DNA of 64,000 bases, taken from Pseudomonadales bacterium. Its GTDB lineage: Bacteria; Pseudomonadota; Gammaproteobacteria; Pseudomonadales; Azotimanducaceae. The stretch is taken from positions 931,345-995,344 of the forward strand of contig JAEPOO010000002.1 of assembly GCA_017642855.1 (NCBI GenBank), written 5' to 3'. Every line of letters begins with the position of its first letter. The stretch's first letter is position 1. Below are positions 1-9,288 of this stretch, piece after piece. Both the position numbers and the translations under genes were made by a program. The notes under the pieces are model-generated. The model saw only the letters and a list, made by a program, of their open reading frames with translations, ran no database searches and was not told where the DNA came from.

Positions 1-1061
1 CTTTTCAGCAGCGGGCATTCACTGAGGTGCGCGGCTTTTTTGACGCACCAATGGATGTTAAGAAGACGGCGCACATTTCCAATACGCCCTATTTCAGGGG
101 TTATACATTACCAACGCCTGCTGATCGCGGGCATGGCCAGGTGATAGAGAACTTTCAGTATGGATTCGAGCAGGACCCTATTTGTGCTCATGATGATGAA
201 TCACAACCGATTCATAAAAGATTGTTTATTGGTCCTAACACCTGGCCGGAAACGGATTCAATGCCTGGATTTAGGCCGGTGATTGAAGAGCTGACCGATG
301 TTTATCATCGGTTAACTCACTTGCTGGGAGAGCTCATCGTTGAATCTCTTGGGGAAGATGTTTCAGAGTTTCGTCGATACTTCGACTACGACGAACCCTA
401 CCTGGCAGCGAGTCTGAATCACAATTTTAGTATGGAAGTTTTCTCTGAAGAGGCCAGAGAGCTCGTGCGCAAGTCCTATGACAAATTTGAGAGTAAAAAC
501 GTTGGCGCGCATATTGATGGCCCACCTTTTGTTGCCCTTTTAATCAACGATCGCCCCGGATTACAGGTTGTTGCCGGAGAGGGGCGCTGGGTGAATGCGC
601 CGATTACCTGCAGGACGGCGCCAGGGAATTACAGTGTGCCAGTGATTCCCGGATCGGTCATTGTCAACACCGGGGGTACTTTGATGCATTTGAGCGAGGG
701 GCGTTATTCCGCAACATTGCATCGCGTCAACACGACTCTCATTCCAGAGGGAGAGACAAGAATTTCGATGCCTTACTTCTTGTTGCCTAAAATGGAAGGT
801 GATCTCATTCCGTTTGGAAAAGCAGAGATCACTGAAACAGGTGCTGCTGGTTACAATGCTGGACGCGACCGTGGTGCCAATGCCTGTGTTAATCGAATGG
901 GGACCTTTCCTCAGGTGACTCGGCGGTGGTGGGAAGAAGAATTTGCGGCGCTGAGCGAACAACAAAAAGAAGAGGTTGAAGCTGAAACACGTGCGGCCTT
1001 TCGATTGGCTGCTGAGCGAGGGACAAGATTTAGGAAAAACAAAGCGTCTTCAGTAGAGTGA
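1..1061 (+). CDS. 2-oxoglutarate/Fe(II) oxygenase, isopenicillin N synthase-like (5' end outside window)
   Basis: The frame is open from the first base of the window (first full codon at 3) to a TGA at 1059-1061, so the N-terminus lies upstream. A GTG at 27 exists but sits inside the N-terminal dioxygenase domain, so it is unlikely to be the start. Counting from that GTG, the double-stranded beta-helix ligands are visible: His162-x-Asp164 (HID), His232 (ATLHRVN) and the 2-oxoglutarate-binding Arg245-x-Ser247 (RIS). This fits the plant/fungal/bacterial IPNS-like family, which hydroxylates or desaturates small molecules using O2 and 2-oxoglutarate. The substrate cannot be told. The next gene starts 43 nt downstream on the same strand and is not obviously related. 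Confidence 0.85.
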   Translation, partial: FQQRAFTEVRGFFDAPMDVKKTAHISNTPYFRGYTLPTPADRGHGQVIENFQYGFEQDPICAHDDESQPIHKRLFIGPNTWPETDSMPGFRPVIEELTDVYHRLTHLLGELIVESLGEDVSEFRRYFDYDEPYLAASLNHNFSMEVFSEEARELVRKSYDKFESKNVGAHIDGPPFVALLINDRPGLQVVAGEGRWVNAPITCRTAPGNYSVPVIPGSVIVNTGGTLMHLSEGRYSATLHRVNTTLIPEGETRISMPYFLLPKMEGDLIPFGKAEITETGAAGYNAGRDRGANACVNRMGTFPQVTRRWWEEEFAALSEQQKEEVEAETRAAFRLAAERGTRFRKNKASSVE

Positions 1062-1104
1062 GTGTTCGCTTATTTTGTTTTGCTAGACTGCCTGTTTTTT
1101 TAAA

Positions 1105-3273
1105 ATGATAGCAATGATCAGACTTTCCATCATTTTCCTCGGCGTGTCCTTGATGGCCGGCTGCTCTGAAACTCCAGAAACCGCTGAGCCCCAAAAACTC
1201 GAAATACAAACTGTGGCTTACCCCGAAACCCATAAAAACCACATTGTCGACACTTACTTCGAAACCGATGTGGCGGATCCGTATCGCTGGCTTGAAGATG
1301 ATCGGTCAGACGAGACAGCCGCCTGGGTCTCTGCACAGAACGAAGTAACGTTCGACTACCTGAAAGAGATTAGTTACAGAGAGTCGTTACAAGACCGGCT
1401 TGAGTCCATGTGGAATTATGAGAAAGAAACCGCGCCTTTCAGGGAAGGTGACTATCTGTATTTCTACCGGAATAACGGCCTGCAAAATCAGTATGTGGTG
1501 TATCGTCAGTCTGACGATGGTACGGAAGAAGTTTTCCTTGATCCCAATGGCTTCAGTGAAGATGGCACCACGTCTCTTGCCGATCTGTCGTTTTCTAAAG
1601 ATGGCAGCCTGGCTGCCTTCGCCATTTCGGAAGGTGGCAGCGACTGGCGAAAGATTGTTGTCATTGATGTCGAGTCCGGGGAGGTTCTGGAGCCCGAACT
1701 GGTTGATGTCAAATTCTCCGGAATTTCGTGGTATGGCAATGAAGGTTTCTATTATTCGCGTTACGAGAAGCCTGAAGGTAGTGAACTGTCCGCCAAGGTC
1801 GATCAGCATCTTCTCTATTACCACAGGGTCGGCACGCCGCAAGCCGATGACCAACTGGTGTTCGGTGGCGCTGAGGAAGAGAAGCGGCGCTACGTGTTTG
1901 GCGGCGTTACAGAAGATGACCGGTATCTTATTGTTGTGGGCGCCCAGTCGACTTCCGGTAACGATCTATTCATTCGTGATCTTTCTCTGGCCGACGGCGA
2001 ACTGGTGCAGGTGGTCTCTGGTTTTGAGTCGGACGTCAACGTCATTGATTCCGAAGGATCAACGCTCTACGCAATCACGAATAAAAATGCGCCTAATCAA
2101 CGACTGGTGAAATTCGATGCACGCAGTCCGACAGATTGGGAAGAAGTGATACCGGAACGTCCTGAGGTGCTGAGTGTTACAACCGGTGGCGGCTATTTCT
2201 TCGCACATTATATGGTTGATGCGACATCAAAGGTGATCCAGTTTGAGCGTTCCGGTAAGGAAGTCAGGCGGCTGGCATTGCCGGATGTGGGTACCGCAGA
2301 CTTGATGAATACCAAATCCAATGAAGCAACGCTCTATTACACGTTCACCAACTATCGGTTGCCATCAACGATTTATGCGGTTGATATGGTAACCGGTGTA
2401 TCAAAAGTTCATCGCACTTCGCAGGCCAACTTTGCCAGTGATCAATACGAGTCCAAACAGGTGTTTTACACCTCAAAAGATGGCACTCAGGTGCCGATGA
2501 TTATCTCCTATAAGAAAGGTTTGGAGTTGAACGGCAAGAATCCGACGATTCTTTATGGCTACGGTGGCTTTAACATCAGCCTCACTCCCCAGTTCAGTAT
2601 TGTAAATGCTGTCTGGATGCAGGCGGGTGGTGTGTATGCGGTACCTAATCTGCGCGGCGGTGGCGAGTACGGAAAGCAGTGGCATCTTGCCGGCACGCTC
2701 ATGAACAAGCAAAACGTTTTCGACGATTTTATCGCTGCCGGTGAATACCTGATCAGAGAGGGCTATACCTCATCTGATTACCTGGCGGTTCGTGGTGGAT
2801 CCAATGGTGGCCTGCTGGTGGGTGCCGTCATGACCCAGCGTCCTGATCTGATGAAGGTCGCTTTACCCGCTGTCGGTGTTCTCGACATGCTGCGGTATCA
2901 CACCTTCACAGCGGGTGCCGGTTGGGCCTACGATTACGGCACCGCTGAACAGAGTGAAGAAATGTTTGAGTACCTGTTCGGTTATTCACCGGTGCATAAC
3001 GTCAAAGATGGAGTTTCCTATCCTGCCACCTTGATAACCACTGCCGATCATGACGATCGGGTTGTGCCTGCACACTCTTTTAAGTTTGCTGCCGAACTGC
3101 AAGCGAAAACGGCGGGTCCAGCTCCAACGCTGATTCGTATAGACACCAAAGCGGGGCATGGTGCGGGGACGCCAGTCTCCATGCTGATAGAACAGTACTC
3201 GGACGTCCTCAGCTTTACGCTGCACAACATGGGCATTGAACAGCTGCCGCAGGTTCTGCCCGTCGAATCCTAG
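1105..3273 (+). CDS. Prolyl oligopeptidase (family S9A) lipoprotein
   Basis: A 722-residue serine peptidase that should cut short proline-containing peptides on the carboxyl side of proline. The N-terminus has a short hydrophobic signal ending in a lipobox (LMAGC), so it is probably anchored in the envelope. An N-terminal beta-propeller is followed by the alpha/beta-hydrolase catalytic domain. The triad is complete: Ser566 in GGSNGG, Asp in TADHDDRV (about 648-651), and His685 in KAGHGAG. Length is normal for the family. ATG 1105 is used; an in-frame ATG at 1114 would give an equally good lipoprotein signal. It appears to stand alone, with 340 nt of non-coding DNA downstream. Confidence 0.92.
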   Translation: MIAMIRLSIIFLGVSLMAGCSETPETAEPQKLEIQTVAYPETHKNHIVDTYFETDVADPYRWLEDDRSDETAAWVSAQNEVTFDYLKEISYRESLQDRLESMWNYEKETAPFREGDYLYFYRNNGLQNQYVVYRQSDDGTEEVFLDPNGFSEDGTTSLADLSFSKDGSLAAFAISEGGSDWRKIVVIDVESGEVLEPELVDVKFSGISWYGNEGFYYSRYEKPEGSELSAKVDQHLLYYHRVGTPQADDQLVFGGAEEEKRRYVFGGVTEDDRYLIVVGAQSTSGNDLFIRDLSLADGELVQVVSGFESDVNVIDSEGSTLYAITNKNAPNQRLVKFDARSPTDWEEVIPERPEVLSVTTGGGYFFAHYMVDATSKVIQFERSGKEVRRLALPDVGTADLMNTKSNEATLYYTFTNYRLPSTIYAVDMVTGVSKVHRTSQANFASDQYESKQVFYTSKDGTQVPMIISYKKGLELNGKNPTILYGYGGFNISLTPQFSIVNAVWMQAGGVYAVPNLRGGGEYGKQWHLAGTLMNKQNVFDDFIAAGEYLIREGYTSSDYLAVRGGSNGGLLVGAVMTQRPDLMKVALPAVGVLDMLRYHTFTAGAGWAYDYGTAEQSEEMFEYLFGYSPVHNVKDGVSYPATLITTADHDDRVVPAHSFKFAAELQAKTAGPAPTLIRIDTKAGHGAGTPVSMLIEQYSDVLSFTLHNMGIEQLPQVLPVES

Positions 3274-3617
3274 TGGCAGTTGGGTGTGAGATCTAAGAAG
3301 TTGTTCGTATTGACTCAAACCCGAGCGGGAGCGCCCTAAGCCGCAGTCTTCCGGGGCACAATGTCGGTTTGACGTGTTGATTCACTGACCCAGATTGGCG
3401 GCCGATGCCTTCGGTATTGATCTTATGGTGTTGGGATTCAGCTTTGTGCAAGGGATTCGCCGCTGAGCTGGTGCAGCGGCGACAAAGAGATCTTAGCAGT
3501 GGTCAGGCGGATCGGAGTGAGTAAGGTACCGGCGATATCGAGTGTTTCGTCAACCCCCTGAACTGGGGGGTGTTCATTACTGATACTTTTTTAGACTAGT
3601 AGGCATCCAGGATTTTC
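3274..3617. other. Non-coding stretch upstream of the PE-repeat cluster
   Basis: No credible gene or structural RNA seen. The only notable structure is the C5/G5 dyad at 3554-3569, described separately. No clear terminator follows the peptidase gene. Confidence 0.6.
3554..3597 (+). promoter_or_regulatory. Candidate operator (C5/G5 dyad) and promoter of the PE-repeat/barrel cluster
   Basis: The sequence CCCCCTGAACTGGGGG (3554-3569) is an inverted repeat: five C and five G frame a centre that is also symmetric at G and C. A plausible -10 (TAGACT, 3592-3597) would put the dyad centre near -42, a usual position for an activator touching the -35 region; no good -35 hexamer is present. The cluster it precedes ends in a LuxR-type response regulator, a class that commonly binds such dyads, so self-cluster control is a reasonable inference. 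No direct evidence links the two. Confidence 0.45.
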
Positions 3618-3620
3618 GTG

Positions 3621-5888
3621 ATGCCGAATTCAATGAAGCTATCTAAACCCCTGTCCCTGCAGAAACGTATCCCCGTTCTCTTCATCACTCTCAGTCTTAT
3701 CTGCCCGCCGGTCTTTTCTCAGGGAAAAGGTTCTGTTGATTTTGATGCGAATCCTGCAGCAACACGACTTACGCAACTGACACAACAGGAAGCTTTAGCA
3801 GAAGCTGATGCGATTGCGGCTAACAATTATGCTGACGCTGTTGCAGATAGTGTGGCGGGAAATGTTGCAACGAGTGATCTAACGGGCGACAACATGTCGC
3901 GTGCTATTGATGCTGCCGCAACACAGGAATTTTTGATCAATTTCGGCAGCATGATGTCTGATCTGGCGTCTGTTGGCTCCTTCCTCTCCGATCTTGGTAC
4001 CGGCAAGGTCAACGAAGACTCGTTGATTAAGAACGTCGATAAACTTCTGGAGGCGGCCAAAGATGGGGTTAGTCTTGCCGACTCGATCGAAAGTCTGGTC
4101 AAGCAAACCTCACAAACTGCCGATGCCGTTGATTCGGCGAATGGTAAAGACACGGATAACCAAACCTCTTCAGACATCGCCAGTGCCTTCTATGGCGTCA
4201 AGCAAGCTCAGGATAATGCCAACGACTTCTTTGGTACGAACGAGGGGCTCACAGACATAAATTCTCTCAAAAGTGATTTAAGTGACGTGATCTCGTTAAT
4301 CGAAGAAGCCAGCTCAAACGGTAAGGTCGACAAAGCCGCGTTAGGCCAACTTATTGTAAGAATCGGGAAAGGTTTTGCTCAGGCAGACCTGAAAAAGCGG
4401 TTAGAAGAAATTCAACAGATGCAGCGTGATCTCAATGCTGAAAGGGAGTTGGCGCGCAGTCTGAACGAACAATGGCTGAAGGCGAAAGAGCAACGAGAAA
4501 ATGCGCGCAAGAAGCTTGATGAGCTACGCCAAGAAATCAACGACCTGATTCAGGAAAAACCGGAGGCCCTTGCAGAGGCTTCCGTGGATTTAACTTTTTT
4601 CGAACCCACCGAGGCAACGTGTGAGCTTTGTAAACCCATAGCAGATCAGGTGAACAAAAATCGAATTGCCATGCTTGGTGCGAATCAGAAAATGAAATGG
4701 TTAGACAAGAAACAGGAGGCGGTAGATAAGAAGAAGATTGAGCTTGGTAAGGCAAATAGGCGCCTCGAAGACTTAAGCCGCTTAATCCGTTCCGCCAGGG
4801 TAGGTTTGAAAACCACGGACGTCGCGTTTTTCGGCTCCTCACAGGAGATCGAAAACGACATCAATTTGATGGAGAACGATCGAAGCAAGCTCATCAATGA
4901 AGTAGGGCGTCTTGTTCGCGAGATCGATATTGAGCAGGGGCAGATCTCTGAGTTAAGGGGCGTGCTTCGAATCACGATCACCGATCTGCGGGAGACACTG
5001 AGAGAGCTGAGGTACAAGTTGGATCGATGTGAAGAGATTCGCTGCCGTCAGGTCGGGGAGACAGGGGGAGAGGCAACGGAACTTGGTAAGGCTTTTGTCG
5101 CCTTACTGGATATCAAGAATGAGTCGGGCAATAACCCGTTCAATTCCCAGGATCCGATGGCACCTTCTGCGGGAGAGATAGATCCTCGAGGGGTTCTCAC
5201 CTCTATCATCACGACCCCTCCACCCGTGCGGCCAGAACCGGAGCCTGAACCCGAGCCGGAGCCAGAACCCGAGCCGGAGCCTGAACCCGAGCCCGAACCT
5301 GAACCCGAGCCGGAGCCTGAACCCGAGCCCGAACCTGAACCCGAGCCAGAACCTGAACCCGAGCCAGAACCTGAACCCGAGCCAGAACCTGAGCCAGAAC
5401 CTGAGCCCGAGCCGGAACCTGAGCCTGAGCCTGAGCCAGAACCTGAACCTGAACCCGAGCCCGAACCTGAACCCGAGCCAGAACCTGAGCCCGAGCCGGA
5501 ACCCGAGCCCGAGCCAGAACCCGAGCCCGAGCCGGAACCTGAGCCCGAGCCCGAGCCCGAACCCGAACCCGAGACATTCATGATTACCGTGGAACCCACG
5601 TCTGTCTCTGATGTGCATCTCGTTGGCGGCAGTCCTTGCCCGGATCCAGTGGACAGACTTCAGGTGTCAAGCAATACCGAGGATTTCGTTATCGAAGGCA
5701 CTCAAGTGGTTGGTGCCATTGCTGGCTTTATAGAAGCGTCAGTTGACGACGCTATTGTCAGCGTTCGATTCAACTGCGCGTCTCCGGCACAAGCGGTTCG
5801 GACTGGGGAGATCATCATCGAAGCCCGTGGCAGCAATACGGGTCAGACTGCCAGCGTTTCAGTTAACGTAACTCACGAGGTGCGATAG
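3621..5888 (+). CDS. Exported coiled-coil protein with long Pro-Glu repeat and C-terminal beta domain
   Basis: I do not recognise a named family. From the ATG at 3621 (a GTG directly precedes it at 3618; an ATG at 3633 is a third option) the protein has a signal peptide ending near VFSQG. An alanine/aspartate-rich helical region follows, then long charged heptad-like segments (roughly residues 250-480) that should form coiled coils. Two Cys pairs occur in that region (CELC and CEEIRC). Residues about 538-651 are 57 uninterrupted Pro-Glu dipeptides. The last ~100 residues look like a small beta-sandwich of immunoglobulin/BACON type with two cysteines. This layout suggests a periplasm- or wall-spanning rod: helical part, stiff PE spacer, binding domain. 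It is the first gene of a tight unit; its stop overlaps the next GTG by 1 nt. Confidence 0.8.
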   Translation: MPNSMKLSKPLSLQKRIPVLFITLSLICPPVFSQGKGSVDFDANPAATRLTQLTQQEALAEADAIAANNYADAVADSVAGNVATSDLTGDNMSRAIDAAATQEFLINFGSMMSDLASVGSFLSDLGTGKVNEDSLIKNVDKLLEAAKDGVSLADSIESLVKQTSQTADAVDSANGKDTDNQTSSDIASAFYGVKQAQDNANDFFGTNEGLTDINSLKSDLSDVISLIEEASSNGKVDKAALGQLIVRIGKGFAQADLKKRLEEIQQMQRDLNAERELARSLNEQWLKAKEQRENARKKLDELRQEINDLIQEKPEALAEASVDLTFFEPTEATCELCKPIADQVNKNRIAMLGANQKMKWLDKKQEAVDKKKIELGKANRRLEDLSRLIRSARVGLKTTDVAFFGSSQEIENDINLMENDRSKLINEVGRLVREIDIEQGQISELRGVLRITITDLRETLRELRYKLDRCEEIRCRQVGETGGEATELGKAFVALLDIKNESGNNPFNSQDPMAPSAGEIDPRGVLTSIITTPPPVRPEPEPEPEPEPEPEPEPEPEPEPEPEPEPEPEPEPEPEPEPEPEPEPEPEPEPEPEPEPEPEPEPEPEPEPEPEPEPEPEPEPEPEPEPEPEPEPEPEPEPEPEPEPEPEPEPETFMITVEPTSVSDVHLVGGSPCPDPVDRLQVSSNTEDFVIEGTQVVGAIAGFIEASVDDAIVSVRFNCASPAQAVRTGEIIIEARGSNTGQTASVSVNVTHEVR
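5232..5573 (+). repeat. In-frame (Pro-Glu)57 coding repeat
   Basis: 342 bases encode 57 consecutive PE dipeptides, with GAG/GAA and CCN codons mixed in larger repeated blocks such as CCCGAGCCAGAACCTGA. The codon mixing shows the array is not a recent hexamer expansion, while the repeated larger blocks suggest growth by slippage or unequal exchange. The reverse strand reads as Ser-Gly in one frame, which is an artefact. Confidence 0.97.
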
Positions 5889-6394
5889 TGAATACATTCA
5901 GAGTGACATTTGTTGTCGTTACCTTGTCACAGTTTTTCGCGCTGTTGTACTGGCAAGCAACCGCAGAACTCCGTCAGATTAGACCGATCGCGGCGCCAGG
6001 TATTCATCATTCGTTACCAACCGGTGGTCGGCCGATGGAGCGTATTGTGCCAGCGCCAAGGAAGTTAGTGACCCAGGCAGTCAACGACATTGTAGAAGCC
6101 TGGAACAATCGAACACTGCACGAAGTGCTGGATCAGGACTTTTACGATAAGGACCGGTTGCAGGCAACGATCGATGTGCGCGTACCTCGACACGCGATGA
6201 TCCGTACCTTGTCCATCAGAGATGCTCAAACCGTACAGCAATATCTAACGGGCGGTTCGGACGGAGAGCCCTTGCAACGAATTTCCATCGTTTCTGTGAC
6301 TGTGAACACGCAAATAGAATCAGATGAGGGCGGTAGTTTCGTGCGTCTGCCGGGGGTAAACGAGTTCCTCATCAAGATTACTGAGGAGGAGTAA
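5888..6394 (+). CDS. Small exported protein of unknown function
   Basis: 168 residues with an N-terminal hydrophobic signal or anchor (about residues 4-24, FRVTFVVVTLSQFFALLYW). A helical segment (TQAVNDIVEAWNNRTLHEVL) is followed by alternating beta strands, a pattern that would fit an NTF2/SnoaL-like alpha+beta fold, but I cannot assign a family. The GTG start overlaps the previous stop by one base and the next ATG follows its stop after 4 nt, so it is translationally coupled within the cluster and likely acts with the coiled-coil protein and the outer-membrane barrel. Confidence 0.75.
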   Translation: MNTFRVTFVVVTLSQFFALLYWQATAELRQIRPIAAPGIHHSLPTGGRPMERIVPAPRKLVTQAVNDIVEAWNNRTLHEVLDQDFYDKDRLQATIDVRVPRHAMIRTLSIRDAQTVQQYLTGGSDGEPLQRISIVSVTVNTQIESDEGGSFVRLPGVNEFLIKITEEE

Positions 6395-6398
6395 CAGG

Positions 6399-8561
6399 AT
6401 GCGACGTTCTCTTTCAATCCTCTCTGCCATCGTTTTTTTGGTTTCTATGCCGATCGCTGCGGACTGGGATATCAGCGGGCAAACAACCACTCGAGCGTCT
6501 GATTACACCTCCCATGGGGATGACTCAGCGTCTCCCTATGCCAAGACCGGTGACCTGTATTTCAACGAGTTTTCGATCTATTTTAAGAACAACGACAGTG
6601 ACTATTCTGTGTGGCGAGCTGAGTTGAGTGGCCTGTTGAACAAGAACAATGACTATCGATCATCGGAATCCGGTTTCATTGCAGAACGCTTCAACGTCAC
6701 AAGGGAAGACGGCGAGGGTCATGTGCCTTATCGACTCGAGATAGGTGACTACTTTTCCTACTATTCCCACATGACCTTGCAACAGTCTCTAAAAGGGGCT
6801 CAGCTGGAACTACAACCTTTCTTGACAAATAACCGTCAACACTCGTTCATCATAAGCTCCGGCAGCAATCAAACGCAGTGGCGTGACTTCGATCTGGATG
6901 ATGACTACTTCAATGCGTTCTCCTGGCTGGTTAACGACAGTCGGTTTGGTCGCTGGGGTCTGAATTTCGTGCACAACAGTCGAGAATCAGATTCGGCAAA
7001 TACGCTTGATACGAGTCATCGGGTGCTGAGCCTGGCGGCAGATGTACCTGTGACAATAGGTAGTCAAAGAATTCGGCTCGAAGGTGAAATTGCTTCCTTT
7101 GATGGTGATCATGAGGGGCGAACGACGCCCGCCAGCGGCCAGGATCAGAAGGATACGGCCATCAGTATTGCGATATCAGGGCGCGATCGTGAGTTACCGC
7201 TTGAATATCGTATTCGTTATGAAGACTTTGGAGAAGACTATAGGCCTGGTGGTGCGACCACTATTTCTGATAGAGAGTTGACGAGTTTTCAGGGAGGTTG
7301 GTTATTCGACAACGGACTTCGCCTTCAGGCGAGAGCGCACCGCATTGAAGAAGAGCATGAGAGTACCAATCCTTTCACCATCAGGAATATCGGATTGAAC
7401 TTGAGCGGTGTACGCCTCGACAAATTACATGAGGGTTTAAGTGGTCGCGTTGATGCCTATGCGCAGAATAATGATGATGAACTGGGGACAGTTGACTACT
7501 CGGTGAAAACCGTCACGATCAATTTCAATGCCCCGATAACCGAGACCGTATACGCAAGGTTAGATGCATTCATCCAAGATTTGGAAAGCGATCTCAACGA
7601 TGATCAGGACGTTCAGAGCAGTCAATTGAGTCTGGCTTTCGACTTTCCGGCAAGCATTAAGTCGTTGGATGGCAGAATGTCGCTGGGTCTATCTGCCAAC
7701 AGAGACGACACTGACCTGGAGGATAACAACGAAATGTCTCTGACGATGTCTTTGCAACTTGCCAATAACGATCACAGTATTCGATTCAACTATGGTGGAT
7801 TCAAGCAGGATCGACATGGTGGTCTTGGTACGACGCTTGACGTCAAGAGAAACCAATTTGGCTTCGACTATCGATACGATCGTGGTAGACATTCCATGGG
7901 TATCGAAGCGAATGCCTTTAAACGTAACCCTGAGCGCGGTCGGGACACCGAGGCCTGGCTGGTCGCTGCTCACTGGACTTACTACTTTGACGAACGAAAT
8001 CAGCAGGCAACCCCATACGTCAACAGATCGACCTACTCCCCCAGCCGAGCGGGGGATGTCGCTAATCTGAGTGATCTAGCACCTGGAACTGGGGCTGATG
8101 ATGTCGATACCTGGCTGACCAATTCGAATGTTACCGCCGGTAGAACGATAGCCGGGTGGCATGTGTATGAAGCTCGACTGCTACCGGATACTTTCCAGCG
8201 GCAGCGTTTACTTCTTGATTACGAACTGGGAGTCCTCCGGCGTTCAGCTCTTATCATTGACTTTGACGATGTGGGTGACCAGCGCAGCATGCAGCAGATT
8301 TATGATGATGTGCTCAGACAGCTTATGTCCGTCATGGGGCGCCCAGATCGTACACACTCTATCGGTGAGTTCAACGATCAACTAATCGCAGACATGATCC
8401 AGGGCAGGTTTGCCAGAGTGTCCGAGTGGGTGATGCCTGAAGGAATCGCGCGCTTCGGAATTGTTCGTCGCTTGAATGGTGAAATTCGCATGGAGGTCCA
8501 GTACAGCCAGGAGTTACGGCCAATTACCGATACACTATGGGCGATTGATGACATCAATTGA
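6399..8561 (+). CDS. Outer-membrane beta-barrel protein
   Basis: 720 residues. A signal peptide ends near PIAADWD and a good ribosome site (GAGGAG) sits upstream of the ATG. Most of the chain is a run of amphipathic strands with alternating aromatic and polar residues (for example YRLEIGDYFSYYS, RIRLEGEIASF, LRLQARAHRI), as expected of a large barrel. The last ~150 residues (after the acidic GADDVDTW stretch) look globular and alpha/beta. I do not recognise a family. Position directly behind the coiled-coil/PE protein and the small exported protein suggests these three form an envelope assembly. A two-component system follows 73 nt downstream. Confidence 0.8.
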   Translation: MRRSLSILSAIVFLVSMPIAADWDISGQTTTRASDYTSHGDDSASPYAKTGDLYFNEFSIYFKNNDSDYSVWRAELSGLLNKNNDYRSSESGFIAERFNVTREDGEGHVPYRLEIGDYFSYYSHMTLQQSLKGAQLELQPFLTNNRQHSFIISSGSNQTQWRDFDLDDDYFNAFSWLVNDSRFGRWGLNFVHNSRESDSANTLDTSHRVLSLAADVPVTIGSQRIRLEGEIASFDGDHEGRTTPASGQDQKDTAISIAISGRDRELPLEYRIRYEDFGEDYRPGGATTISDRELTSFQGGWLFDNGLRLQARAHRIEEEHESTNPFTIRNIGLNLSGVRLDKLHEGLSGRVDAYAQNNDDELGTVDYSVKTVTINFNAPITETVYARLDAFIQDLESDLNDDQDVQSSQLSLAFDFPASIKSLDGRMSLGLSANRDDTDLEDNNEMSLTMSLQLANNDHSIRFNYGGFKQDRHGGLGTTLDVKRNQFGFDYRYDRGRHSMGIEANAFKRNPERGRDTEAWLVAAHWTYYFDERNQQATPYVNRSTYSPSRAGDVANLSDLAPGTGADDVDTWLTNSNVTAGRTIAGWHVYEARLLPDTFQRQRLLLDYELGVLRRSALIIDFDDVGDQRSMQQIYDDVLRQLMSVMGRPDRTHSIGEFNDQLIADMIQGRFARVSEWVMPEGIARFGIVRRLNGEIRMEVQYSQELRPITDTLWAIDDIN

Positions 8562-8634
8562 TCACACCGCGATGGTCCCGTTCGTCAGATTTGTCATAGA
8601 TGCTAAGAAGAAGTGAATTTCTTTAGGTAATCCA

Positions 8635-9288
8635 TTGCATAATGCAAAAATGCAACGGTGTTTACTGCTCGAAGATCATCCGGCGGCACGCAAATGGCTA
8701 TCTCAAACACTAGAGCGTGCCTTCCCGGGGACAAAGATAAAAACTGCCGATAACCTGGCAGAAGGTCGGGAAGCGCTTGCTTGGAAACCCGATTTTGCAC
8801 TTGTTGATCTGAGTCTTCCTGATGGTGATGGCTCTAATCTGATTCCGGAACTCGTTGAACTGGGTTGTGAGGTAGTCGTCGCCACAATGTTTGGAGACGA
8901 AGACCACCTGCTGGCTGCCTTAAAAGCAGGTGCGAAAGGTTACTTGCTGAAGGATCAGCCACAGGAAGAGTTGATGCAGCTCTTGCAAGGTACGCTCAAC
9001 GGCACGCCGGCTTTATCTCCATTGATCGCCCGGAAAATTCTCGACTACTTCTCGACGGTTCAAGAATCTGTATTGCCTCACAATGAGGACACCGTTCTGC
9101 TGACAACCAGAGAGTCGGAAGTGCTAACTTTGCTTGCCAAGGGCTATACCATCAAAGCCGCAGCAGAAGTGCTTGGTATCACGCAAAACACCACCTCTGG
9201 CTACACAAAGGCGCTTTATCGGAAACTCAACGTCTCGTCTCGAGCAGAGGTTGCACTTGAGGCGAAAAGGCGGGGCTATGTTGGTTAG
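8635..9288 (+). CDS. LuxR/NarL-family response regulator
   Basis: A receiver domain (residues ~8-125) is followed by a LuxR-type helix-turn-helix (~150-215, LTTRESEVLTLLAKGYT and a second helix with AAAEVLGITQNT). The phospho-acceptor is Asp58 in ALVDLSLPDGDG and the conserved lysine is in GYLLKDQ. Start choice is uncertain: TTG at 8635 has AGGT about six bases upstream, while ATG at 8650 lacks a visible ribosome site but gives the more usual short N-terminus. The kinase ATG lies 11 nt inside the end of this gene, so the pair is cotranslated. Likely targets are the adjacent envelope cluster and the C5/G5 dyad at 3554, by inference. Confidence 0.93.
   Translation: MHNAKMQRCLLLEDHPAARKWLSQTLERAFPGTKIKTADNLAEGREALAWKPDFALVDLSLPDGDGSNLIPELVELGCEVVVATMFGDEDHLLAALKAGAKGYLLKDQPQEELMQLLQGTLNGTPALSPLIARKILDYFSTVQESVLPHNEDTVLLTTRESEVLTLLAKGYTIKAAAEVLGITQNTTSGYTKALYRKLNVSSRAEVALEAKRRGYVG

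Noticed and set aside
5048..5618. Long - strand open frames rich in Ser-Gly, Arg-Ala or Gly-Leu
   Set aside because: They are the reverse reading of the PE repeat; absence of stops follows from the repeated GAR-CCN pattern.
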